From Actinomadura sp. HBU206391 (GTDB taxonomy: Bacteria > Actinomycetota > Actinomycetes > Streptosporangiales > Streptosporangiaceae): 64,000 nucleotides of DNA. Below, piece after piece: positions 8,773 to 16,436 of the stretch (within the stretch, counting starts at the first letter, position 1; every line of letters starts with the position of its first letter). The position numbers and the translations under genes were made by a program. The stretch spans positions 310,001 to 374,000 of the forward strand of contig NZ_JABVEB010000001.1 in NCBI RefSeq assembly GCF_014323665.1, read 5' to 3'. The notes below the pieces were generated by a model. The model saw only the letters and a list, made by a program, of their open reading frames with translations, was not told the origin of the DNA and did not search any database.

Positions 8773-10753
8773 CGTCACTCTCGGGAACTTCGGCGCCTAC
8801 AAGGGCGAGCAATCCCTGGACCTCACCACCAAGCCTGGACGTCCGATCATCCTGATCGGAGGCCTCAACGGGTGCGGTAAGACCACCCTGTTGGATGCGA
8901 TTCAACTGGCTTTCTATGGCGCGCGAGCGCGTACCAGCGGCCGTGGTAGCCGGTCGTACGAAAGCTATTTGCGTGACAGCGTCAACCGGCAAGCGAGCCC
9001 CAAACACGCCCACGTTACTGTCGAGTTCTCCACAACCATCGAGGGGCAGGAGCGGCGCTACAAGGTCCGCCGTAGTTGGGAAGCCAACGGCAAAAGCGCC
9101 CGTGAGTTCCTCAACGTGCTCATCGATGGAGAGCTCGACCTGGTGGTGAGTGAGAACTGGGCAGACCACATTGAAGACATCCTCCCCCTTGAGGCTGCCT
9201 CGCTGTTCTTCTTCGACGGCGAGAAGATCGAATCGCTTGCCCATCCTGAGCGGGCAGCACCGGTCATTGAATCGGCAGTGCATTCGCTCCTTGGTGTCAA
9301 CACCGTCGAGCGGCTCCGTACCGACCTACTCGCCCTGCAACGCCGGCAGAAGGTCTCGGACGAGGATAAGCAGGCCCTTGAGAGCATCCACCGTATAGAG
9401 AAAGACATCAGAGAATCCGATCAGCTCTGCGCCGACATCACTCAGAGGGTGGCGTCGGCACGTGACAGCCTGCACAAGTCCGAGGTCCACTTCTCTACGG
9501 TTGATGCGGCCTTTTCCCAGGAAGGTGGTGATCTCTACAACCGACGCGCTGAACTGGAGGCAGAAAAGGAGCAAGCGGAAGCCCTGCTTAAGAACATCAA
9601 TGAAACGCTTGCCAATACGGTGGCTGCTGGCCCGCTACCTCTTCTTCTTCTTGGCCCACAGCTGGCCGCTCTAAGTGAACAAGTCCGGAAGGAACGTGTC
9701 GCCGCAGAGGCCATCCAGGTGATTGGGGTCCTGAGCGAGCGGGATCGCTTGCTCCTTGAGACGCTCAAGACTTTGGTGCCGTCCGATGGCCTTGCTGCCG
9801 TAGAGCGATACCTCGCTGAAGATCGGCAGAAGCGCGCAGAGGTAACCGCGGGCACCCGCCAGATACAGAACTTTCCAGCTGGCTCCCTTCCCCAGCTATC
9901 ATCCCTCGATGAAGTCCTTGGCCAGGAGGTAAAACGGGCCAGCGAGCTTGTCGAGCAGGCACAACAGTTGCGGGAACGTCTCAGCACTCTTGAACGCCAG
10001 CTGGCCGGTGTGCCAGACAAGAACGTTGTCGCTGCTCTCGTCGAAGAGCGAGACGCGGCTCGCGATCAGGTAACCCAGTTGAAGTTCGTGCTGACTTCGG
10101 TGGAGGAGGAGCTAGCCAGCGCCCGGCGGCGCCGCGAACAACTGCTTGCGGATCGGGAGCGTGCCTACAAGGGACGTGCGCAAAAGCTCGCCAAGGCGGA
10201 GGCCGCCGCCCGTGTCATCTCCTACGCAGACCGTGTCCGTGACACTATGGAGAGATTCGGGGCAGCATTGCTGCGTCGACATATCAGCAGACTCGAAGTC
10301 GCAGTCTTGGATAGTTTTAACCGACTTATGCGCAAGAGCGAACTAGTACGGGATCTCCGTATCGACACTGAGAAGTTCACCCTCACCTTGATTGGCCCTG
10401 ACGACGAGAAGCTGGACCCATCACGGCTCAGCGCTGGTGAGCGCCAACTTCTCGCGGTCTCCCTGCTCTGGGGACTTGCTCGAGTCGCCGGTAACCGCCT
10501 CCCTAGCGTGATCGACACCCCTCTTGGCCGCCTCGATAGCCGGCACCGCGAGCACTTGGTGGAACGTTACTTTCCGCACACCAGCCACCAAGTTCTGTTG
10601 CTATCCACCGACGAGGAGATCGACGAGCACCTCCTCAGCAAGCTGCAGCCGTCGATCGCGCGTACTTACACCTTGGTTCACGACGATAAGACCTTCACCA
10701 CGACGATCGAGCCTGGCTACTGGTGGGCCACAGGAGCTACCTATGTCGCTTGA
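8759..10753 (+). CDS. dndD: DndD, SMC-like ATPase of DNA phosphorothioation
   Basis: A 664-residue Rad50/SMC-like ATPase. Walker A is GGLNGCGKTT near residues 34-43. Long coiled-coil segments fill the middle. The C-terminal head has a signature (LSAGERQLLAVSLLWGL), Walker B (VIDTPLGRLD) and a closing STDEEID. DndD is thought to supply ATP-driven DNA handling or nicking during sulfur insertion. I placed the start at the ATG inside dndC because the protein then begins MLLHNVTLGNFG, the expected first beta strand of the head domain. It overlaps dndC by 14 bp and dndE by 11 bp. Confidence 0.95.
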   Translation: MLLHNVTLGNFGAYKGEQSLDLTTKPGRPIILIGGLNGCGKTTLLDAIQLAFYGARARTSGRGSRSYESYLRDSVNRQASPKHAHVTVEFSTTIEGQERRYKVRRSWEANGKSAREFLNVLIDGELDLVVSENWADHIEDILPLEAASLFFFDGEKIESLAHPERAAPVIESAVHSLLGVNTVERLRTDLLALQRRQKVSDEDKQALESIHRIEKDIRESDQLCADITQRVASARDSLHKSEVHFSTVDAAFSQEGGDLYNRRAELEAEKEQAEALLKNINETLANTVAAGPLPLLLLGPQLAALSEQVRKERVAAEAIQVIGVLSERDRLLLETLKTLVPSDGLAAVERYLAEDRQKRAEVTAGTRQIQNFPAGSLPQLSSLDEVLGQEVKRASELVEQAQQLRERLSTLERQLAGVPDKNVVAALVEERDAARDQVTQLKFVLTSVEEELASARRRREQLLADRERAYKGRAQKLAKAEAAARVISYADRVRDTMERFGAALLRRHISRLEVAVLDSFNRLMRKSELVRDLRIDTEKFTLTLIGPDDEKLDPSRLSAGERQLLAVSLLWGLARVAGNRLPSVIDTPLGRLDSRHREHLVERYFPHTSHQVLLLSTDEEIDEHLLSKLQPSIARTYTLVHDDKTFTTTIEPGYWWATGATYVA

Positions 10754-11120
10754 CAGCGTTCGGCTCTCTCAGCCGGCAAAGGATCAGCTGATCAAGCTCA
10801 AGCGCATTACCGGCATCAAGAACTGGAATACCCTGTGCCGATGGGCGCTCGTGCTCTCCCTCCAGGACCCGTCGCCACCGCTTGTACGGGAAGTTGATAC
10901 CGACTCGAACGTAGAAATGTCCTGGAAGACCTTCGCTGGCGCCTACGGTGACATCTATCTGGCGCTCCTGAAACAGCGCTGCCTCGTTGATGGCCAGGAA
11001 CCTACCGAGGACAACATCTCTTATGCCTTGACCATCCACATCCATCGAGGGATCGGCCACTTGGCTGGCCGCCAAGGCCTCAAGAACGTCAGCGATCTAA
11101 TCTCACTCGCCGCTGTCTGA
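10743..11120 (+). CDS. dndE: DndE, DNA-binding subunit of the phosphorothioation complex
   Basis: A 125-residue basic, mostly helical protein, the usual size for DndE. DndE from other bacteria forms a tetramer that binds nicked DNA and completes the DndCDE complex. It starts at an ATG within the end of dndD (11-bp overlap) and begins with LDSVRLSQPAKDQLIKLKR, a typical DndE N-terminus. It is the last gene of the dndBCDE operon; two inverted repeats follow at 11171-11256. Confidence 0.92.
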   Translation: MSLDSVRLSQPAKDQLIKLKRITGIKNWNTLCRWALVLSLQDPSPPLVREVDTDSNVEMSWKTFAGAYGDIYLALLKQRCLVDGQEPTEDNISYALTIHIHRGIGHLAGRQGLKNVSDLISLAAV

Positions 11121-11170
11121 CGAACAGCGCGAGTTTCCCGTTGTGGTGCGATGAGGGCAGCAGACTCATG

Positions 11171-11216
11171 TTTCGGTTGTCCGAATTACTGAGATCGGGC
11201 GTCCGAGTAACCGAAA
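11171..11216. repeat. 8-bp inverted repeat with internal direct repeat after dndE
   Basis: TTTCGGTT (11171-11178) pairs with AACCGAAA (11209-11216) across 30 bases. Inside, GTCCGAATTAC (from 11179) and GTCCGAGTAAC (from 11201) form an imperfect direct repeat of 11 bases at 22-bp spacing. This looks more like a binding region for a regulator of the next gene than a plain terminator. Confidence 0.5.
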
Positions 11217-11221
11217 TTTCC

Positions 11222-11256
11222 CCGAAGGGGCGGATGGATCTCATTTGCCCCTTCGG
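11222..11256. terminator. Perfect 10-bp hairpin between dndE and the SspE-like gene
   Basis: CCGAAGGGGC (11222-11231) and GCCCCTTCGG (11247-11256) form a perfect stem with a 15-base loop. It is about 100 bp after dndE and 30 bp before the -10 of the next gene. It could end the dnd transcript (there is no U-run, as is common in actinomycetes) or serve as an operator. Confidence 0.5.
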
Positions 11257-11284
11257 CAGTACTCCAGGCACCTGTGTGTGGGGC

Positions 11285-11290
11285 TACACT
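11285..11290 (+). promoter_or_regulatory. -10 element of a leaderless promoter for the SspE-like gene
   Basis: TACACT lies seven bases before the ATG at 11298, so transcription would start at or next to the start codon. No clear -35 is seen 17 bp upstream. It gives the effector gene its own promoter, separate from dndBCDE. Confidence 0.5.
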
Positions 11291-11297
11291 GCCGCGC

Positions 11298-13031
11298 ATG
11301 TCCTCAGCACAGGTCGCCGACGCATCGTCGATCAATTTCATCCTCCCGGGAATCATCAAGCTTCTCACTGATCACGAACTCCGAGTTCCGGTCTACCAGC
11401 GGTCATATTCATGGCAGCAGGACGACCAAGTAGAGGACTTCTGGTCGGATCTAGAACGTTCCTTCGACTCCAAGGGAGAGTACTTCCTCGGTACCGTCGT
11501 CCTGGCTAAGGATGGCAACGAAGGGAAGAGAACCATCATCGACGGTCAACAGCGCTTGGCTACCGTCTCGCTTCTGCTTGCAGCGATTCGCGATGAGTTT
11601 GCCAATCGCGGCAGTGACAATCAGCAGGTCGTTCAGAATGACTACCTCGCCAAAAAGACGCTGACGTCTGATGGTCCGGAACCGCGCCTGGAGCTGAATC
11701 CTGATGATGACGAATACTTCAATAAGTTTGTCACAGGAAAGGATATTGAGCCACCTATACAAGGAGGTAAACCTCAGTTCGCGCGTACATCACACAAGCT
11801 GCTGTACGAGGCCTACAAGTATCTCGCTGGCAAGGTCCGGACGAACGCTGATGCGGCTGGAAGTGCGGCCACAGAGCGACTGTCCCAGTGGGTCATGTTC
11901 CTGCACAACAGGGCGCGAATCGGAGTCATTGAGGTGGCGTCTGAGGCGGATGCCTATGTTATTTTCGAGACTCTGAATAACAGGGGTGCCGACCTTACTA
12001 CGGCCGACCTGCTGAAGAACTATCTCTACGGTCGCGCAGGCAACAAGCTGGATACGGTCCGGCATCGCTGGATTCAAGCACTCAGTACCCTTGAATTGAC
12101 CGCTGCTGATCGGAAGTTCACGGCCTTCCTCCGGAACTACTGGAGCTCCTACCACGGGCTCACCCGAGAAAAAGACCTTTACAAGGCCATTCGTGACGAC
12201 GTGAGTAATGCGACCAAGGCTGTTAAGCTCAGCGGAGACATCGCTGAAGCGGCGTCCCACTATGCGGCGCTTGACAACCCGTCGCATGATTCTTGGGGAA
12301 CGCAACTGGGCAGTGCTGGAGAGACTAATATCGCTCTCTTGGCGGACTTTGATCTGTCTCCGAATAAGCCACTGATGCTTGCAGCACTGAAGCTCTTTCC
12401 CTCAGAAGAGATCCGCAACCTCCTGCGTGCCCTGGTCAGCTGGTCAGTACGTGGCATGATCCTGAACACCATGAACGCCGGGTCGGTCGAGAAGGAGTAC
12501 TGTCGAGTAGCAGTCGAGATTCGGCGTGGCCAAATCTCGACCGTGGAGAAGGTTCGCGATGAGCTAGACAAGGTGATCCCTTCGGATCACGAGTTCAGGT
12601 CAGCTTTCGAGATCGCTCAGGTCAAGCGGAACAAGACGGCCCGTTACTACCTTCGCGCGTTGGAACGCGGTTACGCGGGTAAACCGGAACCCGAGTTGGT
12701 TCCAAATCCGGACGAATCTCAGATCAATCTGGAGCATGTCCTTCCCAAAAACGCCAAATCTGAAGAGTGGCCGCTATTCAAATCTGAGGAGCGGCCGGAG
12801 TTTGACGATATCGATACATGGGCTTACCTGCTGGGAAACATGGTGCTCTTGCAGAAGACCAAGAATAGCAAGATCGGCAACCGCTCTTTCGCGGAGAAAA
12901 AAGAAACGCTGTTGGAGTCGGAATTTGCCTTGACGAAGGAGGTTGGAAGTCTTCAGGAGTGGACTCCCGAGGCCATTACCAAGCGGCAGGAAGGGCTGGC
13001 TAAGCTGGCAGTAAAAGTGTGGCCTCGTTAG
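11298..13031 (+). CDS. DUF262/DUF1524 protein, SspE-like PT-sensing effector
   Basis: A 577-residue protein with an N-terminal DUF262 domain: VPVYQRSYSW near residues 31-39 and DGQQR at 82-86, the nucleotide-hydrolysis motif. A C-terminal DUF1524 HNH-like nuclease domain has the EHVLP histidine near residue 483 and LGNMVLLQKTKNSKIGNRSF. The same pairing defines SspE, which senses phosphorothioate, hydrolyses NTP and nicks unmodified phage DNA, and is also seen in GmrSD-type enzymes. I chose the ATG at 11298, with a -10 placed for a leaderless message. Its position directly after dndBCDE suggests it reads Dnd-type marks. Confidence 0.88.
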   Translation: MSSAQVADASSINFILPGIIKLLTDHELRVPVYQRSYSWQQDDQVEDFWSDLERSFDSKGEYFLGTVVLAKDGNEGKRTIIDGQQRLATVSLLLAAIRDEFANRGSDNQQVVQNDYLAKKTLTSDGPEPRLELNPDDDEYFNKFVTGKDIEPPIQGGKPQFARTSHKLLYEAYKYLAGKVRTNADAAGSAATERLSQWVMFLHNRARIGVIEVASEADAYVIFETLNNRGADLTTADLLKNYLYGRAGNKLDTVRHRWIQALSTLELTAADRKFTAFLRNYWSSYHGLTREKDLYKAIRDDVSNATKAVKLSGDIAEAASHYAALDNPSHDSWGTQLGSAGETNIALLADFDLSPNKPLMLAALKLFPSEEIRNLLRALVSWSVRGMILNTMNAGSVEKEYCRVAVEIRRGQISTVEKVRDELDKVIPSDHEFRSAFEIAQVKRNKTARYYLRALERGYAGKPEPELVPNPDESQINLEHVLPKNAKSEEWPLFKSEERPEFDDIDTWAYLLGNMVLLQKTKNSKIGNRSFAEKKETLLESEFALTKEVGSLQEWTPEAITKRQEGLAKLAVKVWPR

Positions 13032-13544
13032 ACGTAGCCACGCGTCGCGCGCAGCTCGGGCAGTCGTTCCAGGTACTCTTCGGGATTTGATAACACTGTC
13101 GATCTCGGCGATGGCGGAAGAGAGACTGGCGTACTTCATTTATTTCAACCGCCGAGTCTGCGTGCGAGTCTGTCCAGGGCCCTCTTTTGTGTCATCAGCA
13201 GTGCACGCCCACACCCGGTGGTGTGCACCTCAGATGAGCTTATGCTGTGCGTCGCCACTCGCTAGATCGCCGATTAGATCAGCCGATACGACCCTGCACT
13301 CTGTTCACCGGGGCATGACGTGGCCGTGCGACTGAGTGGACTCGGTGAGGCGCGCGCTACGGTGGGGCGCAGTCGCTGTGGCTCGACCTGCTCCCGGCGA
13401 GCCAGCACTTGATCACCTGCTCCTGGCGCCGCGCTGGCCAGCCGCAATCGAGTACCGGTTTCTCGCTATCGCGCGAGATGGGTTCGGCGCCCGCTATACC
13501 TGACCCGTGGAAGATCAACAGTATGAGCGGGATGCGGAGATCAG
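13032..13544. other. 513-bp intergenic region at the end of the PT island
   Basis: No supported gene. It includes two GTGCAC palindromes about 28 bp apart around 13201-13230, but no clear integrase remnant, tRNA or attachment repeat. Base composition rises to the high GC of the flanking chromosome after about 13350, so the island edge may lie here. Confidence 0.4.
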
Positions 13545-14213
13545 ATGCCGCGTCAGGAAAATCCACAGGCACCACAGCAGTACGTCGATCTCGCGCAGGC
13601 GCGCCAGATGGGTCGCGTGGTCCAGGTCCTGCAGGGCGGTTCACGCCTGCAGTCCATGCGGAACAAGCTCCTCACGATCAGCCTGTTCGAGGGCGGGTCC
13701 GTGCTCGGGCTTCCCGATGATCCGAAGCCGTTCGACTTCCGGTACGACGAAGTCGACCGCTTCACCCAGCACGCCGTACGCAAGTACGTCAACGGCGGCT
13801 ACCGGGGCACGGACTTCACCTGCTGGATCGGGCTGTACGACGGCCGTACGCATCGAATCGGCGGCCAGACCACCCCGTCCGAGCGGCACATCGTCGAGGA
13901 CTTCATCCAGTACATCGACCCGCGAATCGCGACGGCGCAGCTTCTGCGGATGCAATCCGCCCTGCGGCAGGGACAGCCTGTCGAGTTCGGCGACTACGCG
14001 CTGGAGGCCGGCGGCCTGCGCCTGGCGTACGGGTTCGGCAAGAAGAAGCAGAAGAGGCTCGCCTGGCCGGATGTCCAGGAGGTGACCATCAAGGCCGGCT
14101 CCGTTCAGGTGAAGGCTCGCGGGAAGCGCCTCACGTGGGCGACCGTGAACGTCTTGAGCGTGCCGAACCTGACCGCCTTCATGACCCTCGTCCGCGCAGC
14201 GACCTCTGGATAG
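13545..14213 (+). CDS. Conserved hypothetical protein (DUF6585-like)
   Basis: A 222-residue soluble protein with no signal peptide or membrane helix. It looks like two beta-rich halves: an N-terminal part with a repeated FDFRYDEVDRF style, and a C-terminal half containing a WPDVQEVTIKAGSVQVKARG element and the closing VPNLTAFMTLV. This pattern resembles actinobacterial PH-like proteins annotated as DUF6585, but I am working from pattern memory. It stands alone between the PT island and the P450 gene. The function is unknown. Confidence 0.7.
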   Translation: MPRQENPQAPQQYVDLAQARQMGRVVQVLQGGSRLQSMRNKLLTISLFEGGSVLGLPDDPKPFDFRYDEVDRFTQHAVRKYVNGGYRGTDFTCWIGLYDGRTHRIGGQTTPSERHIVEDFIQYIDPRIATAQLLRMQSALRQGQPVEFGDYALEAGGLRLAYGFGKKKQKRLAWPDVQEVTIKAGSVQVKARGKRLTWATVNVLSVPNLTAFMTLVRAATSG

Positions 14214-14546
14214 CGTCGGCCGCTCGTGGCCGGAACGCATCGCGATCGCTCTCGCCACCGTTAGTTGTGGCGCGGCGCTGCGCTGACGGTCGACACCCTC
14301 GATTCATAAGTCCTCTCCACAGGCTGTGGACAAAGTCGGCTGCCGACTGCGCCTGACATCTCCACATTGTTGAGAGTCCGGTGGTGAACCGGCCGCGCCG
14401 ACGCCGCGCACCCAGGTGATTCCTCGAACCTGAGTTGGAATCCGGCTCACCTTTTTGGGTGATCAAGAAGCAGGCGATTTCGAGTAGCGTCGGATTCGTC
14501 GTGTCACCGGACGCCGGCCGGACGCCGGACCTGATCGGAGTTGAGC
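14214..14546. other. 333-bp intergenic region
   Basis: No gene seen. It contains the 15-bp inverted repeat TCCACAGGCTGTGGA (14316-14330), overlapping TGTGGACAA (14325-14333), which is the complement of the actinobacterial DnaA-box consensus. A single site is not evidence of an origin. The rest holds the promoter region of the P450 gene. Confidence 0.4.
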
Positions 14547-15761
14547 ATGGCGGAATCGCCCCCGGTAACGTCGCCGTTCGTTGAGGCCGCGCCGGCTGTT
14601 CGGCATGCCGCGTTCGCTGAACTGGCGGCGGCCGGGCCCGTGCAGCGGGTCACGTTGTTCACGGGGGTGCCGGTATGGCTGATCACCGGATACGCCGAGG
14701 CGCGGGAGGCGCTCACCCATCCCGACATCATCAAGGGCAGCGGTGGTGACGGCCCACATCGCGACGCTGTCTCGGCCGAACTGGCCGCGGCGATAGACCA
14801 CCACCTGCTCGGCGCCGACCCGCCCGATCACACCCGGCTGCGCCGGTTGGTGTCCGCTGCGTTCACCCGGCGACGGATCGACGGGCTGGAGCCGGGAATC
14901 CGGCTCATCGTCGACGGTCTGCTGGACGATGTCTCGCTCGCGGGGAAGCATGGCGCGCCCGTCGATCTCCTGGCCGCCTTCGGTTACCCGCTCCCGCTCA
15001 CCGTGATCAGCGAGCTGCTCGGCGTACCGGCGGACCGGCGGCACGACTTCCAGGAATGGACGAAGGTGGCCATCAACGGTTCGGTCCACTCCGCCGAGAC
15101 CTTCGTCGCCGCAGCGACCTCGTTGATCGCCTATATCCGGGAACTGATCGCGCAGAAGCGGGCCGACCCGTCCGATGACCTCCTGTCGGGATTGGTCGCG
15201 GTGCGCGAGGACGGCGACCGGTTGTCGGAGGATGAGCTGACCTCGATGGTCTTCCTGCTGCTCGTCGCCGGCTATGAGACCACAACCCATCTGATCTGTG
15301 GCGGCATGCAGACGCTGCTGGCCCATCCCGACCAGCTCGACCTGGTGCGCGCCGAACCCGATCGGCTGCCCGCAGTCGTTGAGGAACTGCTTCGCTGGAA
15401 CGGCTCGGCGCAGGTGACGATCCCCTACCGGACCGCGGCACCGGTGCGGATCGGCGGTATCACCATCCCCGCCGGCGAGGTGGTGTTGCCCGCACTGCTG
15501 CCCGCCAACCGCGATCCCCGCCGATTCCCCGACCCGGAACGACTCGATGTCACCAGGCAACCGGCATCGCACCTGGCCTTCGGCCACGGCATCCACCACT
15601 GCCTCGGCGCGCCGCTGGCCCGGCTGGAGGCCAGGATCGCGCTCGGCGCCCTCATCGACCGATTTCCGAAGATGCGCCTGGCCGTCCCCCCGGAGGAGCT
15701 CACCCTGCAAGCCAGTCTGCTCATCAACGGGCTTACCACTCTGCCGGTCGCCGTGGACTGA
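14547..15761 (+). CDS. Cytochrome P450
   Basis: A 404-residue soluble bacterial P450 of the CYP105/107-like kind. It has the I-helix oxygen motif AGYETT, the K-helix EELLR and the haem-binding loop FGHGIHHCLGAPLAR with the cysteine ligand. It would hydroxylate or otherwise oxidise a small organic substrate using electrons from a ferredoxin encoded elsewhere; none is adjacent. I chose the ATG at 14547, six bases after GGAG, over the in-frame TTG at 14541. It is not obviously in an operon; the region after it holds gene remnants. The substrate cannot be predicted. Confidence 0.93.
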   Translation: MAESPPVTSPFVEAAPAVRHAAFAELAAAGPVQRVTLFTGVPVWLITGYAEAREALTHPDIIKGSGGDGPHRDAVSAELAAAIDHHLLGADPPDHTRLRRLVSAAFTRRRIDGLEPGIRLIVDGLLDDVSLAGKHGAPVDLLAAFGYPLPLTVISELLGVPADRRHDFQEWTKVAINGSVHSAETFVAAATSLIAYIRELIAQKRADPSDDLLSGLVAVREDGDRLSEDELTSMVFLLLVAGYETTTHLICGGMQTLLAHPDQLDLVRAEPDRLPAVVEELLRWNGSAQVTIPYRTAAPVRIGGITIPAGEVVLPALLPANRDPRRFPDPERLDVTRQPASHLAFGHGIHHCLGAPLARLEARIALGALIDRFPKMRLAVPPEELTLQASLLINGLTTLPVAVD

Positions 15762-15763
15762 CA

Positions 15764-15885
15764 CGATCCGGAGGCACTGGACCGCTACCGCCGAGGTGGG
15801 CCCTGGGCGGCCTTGCGGAAGACCGCCACGAGGCGGTTGCGGTCGTCGGCGCGGGACGCCAGGACGACATGGCACGGCTCGACGC
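15764..15885 (-). pseudogene. Remnant of a LysR-regulator 3' end
   Basis: About 120 bp closely match positions 30412-30532, the last codons and 3' flank of the intact LysR gene at 30402-31322. A one-base difference (GGGCCC against GGGCC near 15808) shifts the frame. Only the C-terminal coding end survives, with nothing LysR-like upstream, so this is a dead fragment from duplication or deletion. Confidence 0.75.
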
Positions 15886-15928
15886 GTCGGCGTCGGCCAC
15901 GGCGATCGTGTGGCGCTGATGCCGCGCC

Positions 15929-15961
15929 GTCGCTGAGAAGGTCGGCGCGGGCGGTCACTGA
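15929..15961 (+). pseudogene. Remnant of an amidase 3' end
   Basis: These eleven codons spell VAEKVGAGGH plus stop, identical to the end of the intact amidase at 38409-39779. They sit next to a MerR gene in the same convergent geometry as at 39747-39921. The rest of the amidase is absent here. Confidence 0.75.
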
Positions 15962-15971
15962 CCCACCTCGG

Positions 15972-16409
15972 TCAGACGTACGAGTGTGGTCTCGCGCTTG
16001 GTCCGGCAGGGGGCGGAGGGGGAATCCGGGACGCGATCCGGTCGCGAGCGTGTTCGCACTCGGCGAACGGTATCGGGCAGGCGAGCGCGTGCTCGATCAG
16101 CTCCTTGGCCGCTCGTGCCCGTGAGATGCGCCGCTCGAGTTCTTCGGCATGGCGGCGCAGCAGGTCCCGATGGTCCATCGGGTTGGGCGTGGAGAGCAGC
16201 GTACGCAGCTCTCCCAGTGTGAAACCGGCCTCCTTGCCCATGAGGATCAGCGCCACGCGTGCCAGGTCGGCCTGCTCGTACGAGCGTTGACCGCCTGCGC
16301 CGCGCGCGGGCTCGAGAAGACCCATGCTCTCCCAGTACCGCAGCACGTGCGTGGGAAGACCAAAGCGCTCCGCCAGCTCACCGATGGCCAGTTCCTCGCT
16401 TGACTTCAT
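15972..16409 (-). CDS. MerR-family transcriptional regulator
   Basis: A 145-residue regulator with the MerR winged helix at residues 5-40 (IGELAERFGLPTHVLRYWESMGLL) and the usual helical dimerisation region. Its tail has two cysteines (ACPIPFAEC) and a proline run. It faces away from the metallo-beta-lactamase-fold gene across only 27 bp, so it probably controls that gene and itself. An upstream extension is open, but the ATG at 16409 gives the canonical MerR N-terminus. The last 45 codons are duplicated as a remnant at 39783-39921. The effector is unknown. Confidence 0.9.
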   Translation of the reverse strand: MKSSEELAIGELAERFGLPTHVLRYWESMGLLEPARGAGGQRSYEQADLARVALILMGKEAGFTLGELRTLLSTPNPMDHRDLLRRHAEELERRISRARAAKELIEHALACPIPFAECEHARDRIASRIPPPPPAGPSARPHSYV

Positions 16410-16436
16410 GTGTACATTAACCGGCACCGTGACGGC

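Noticed and set aside
13201..13230. Two GTGCAC palindromes suggesting an attachment site at the island edge
   Set aside because: No matching repeat was found at the other side, and no integrase or tRNA gene is present.
14316..14333. DnaA-box-like TTGTCCACA (minus strand) with a 15-bp inverted repeat
   Set aside because: A single 9-mer match is expected by chance in a window of this size; there is no cluster of boxes and no dnaA/dnaN nearby.
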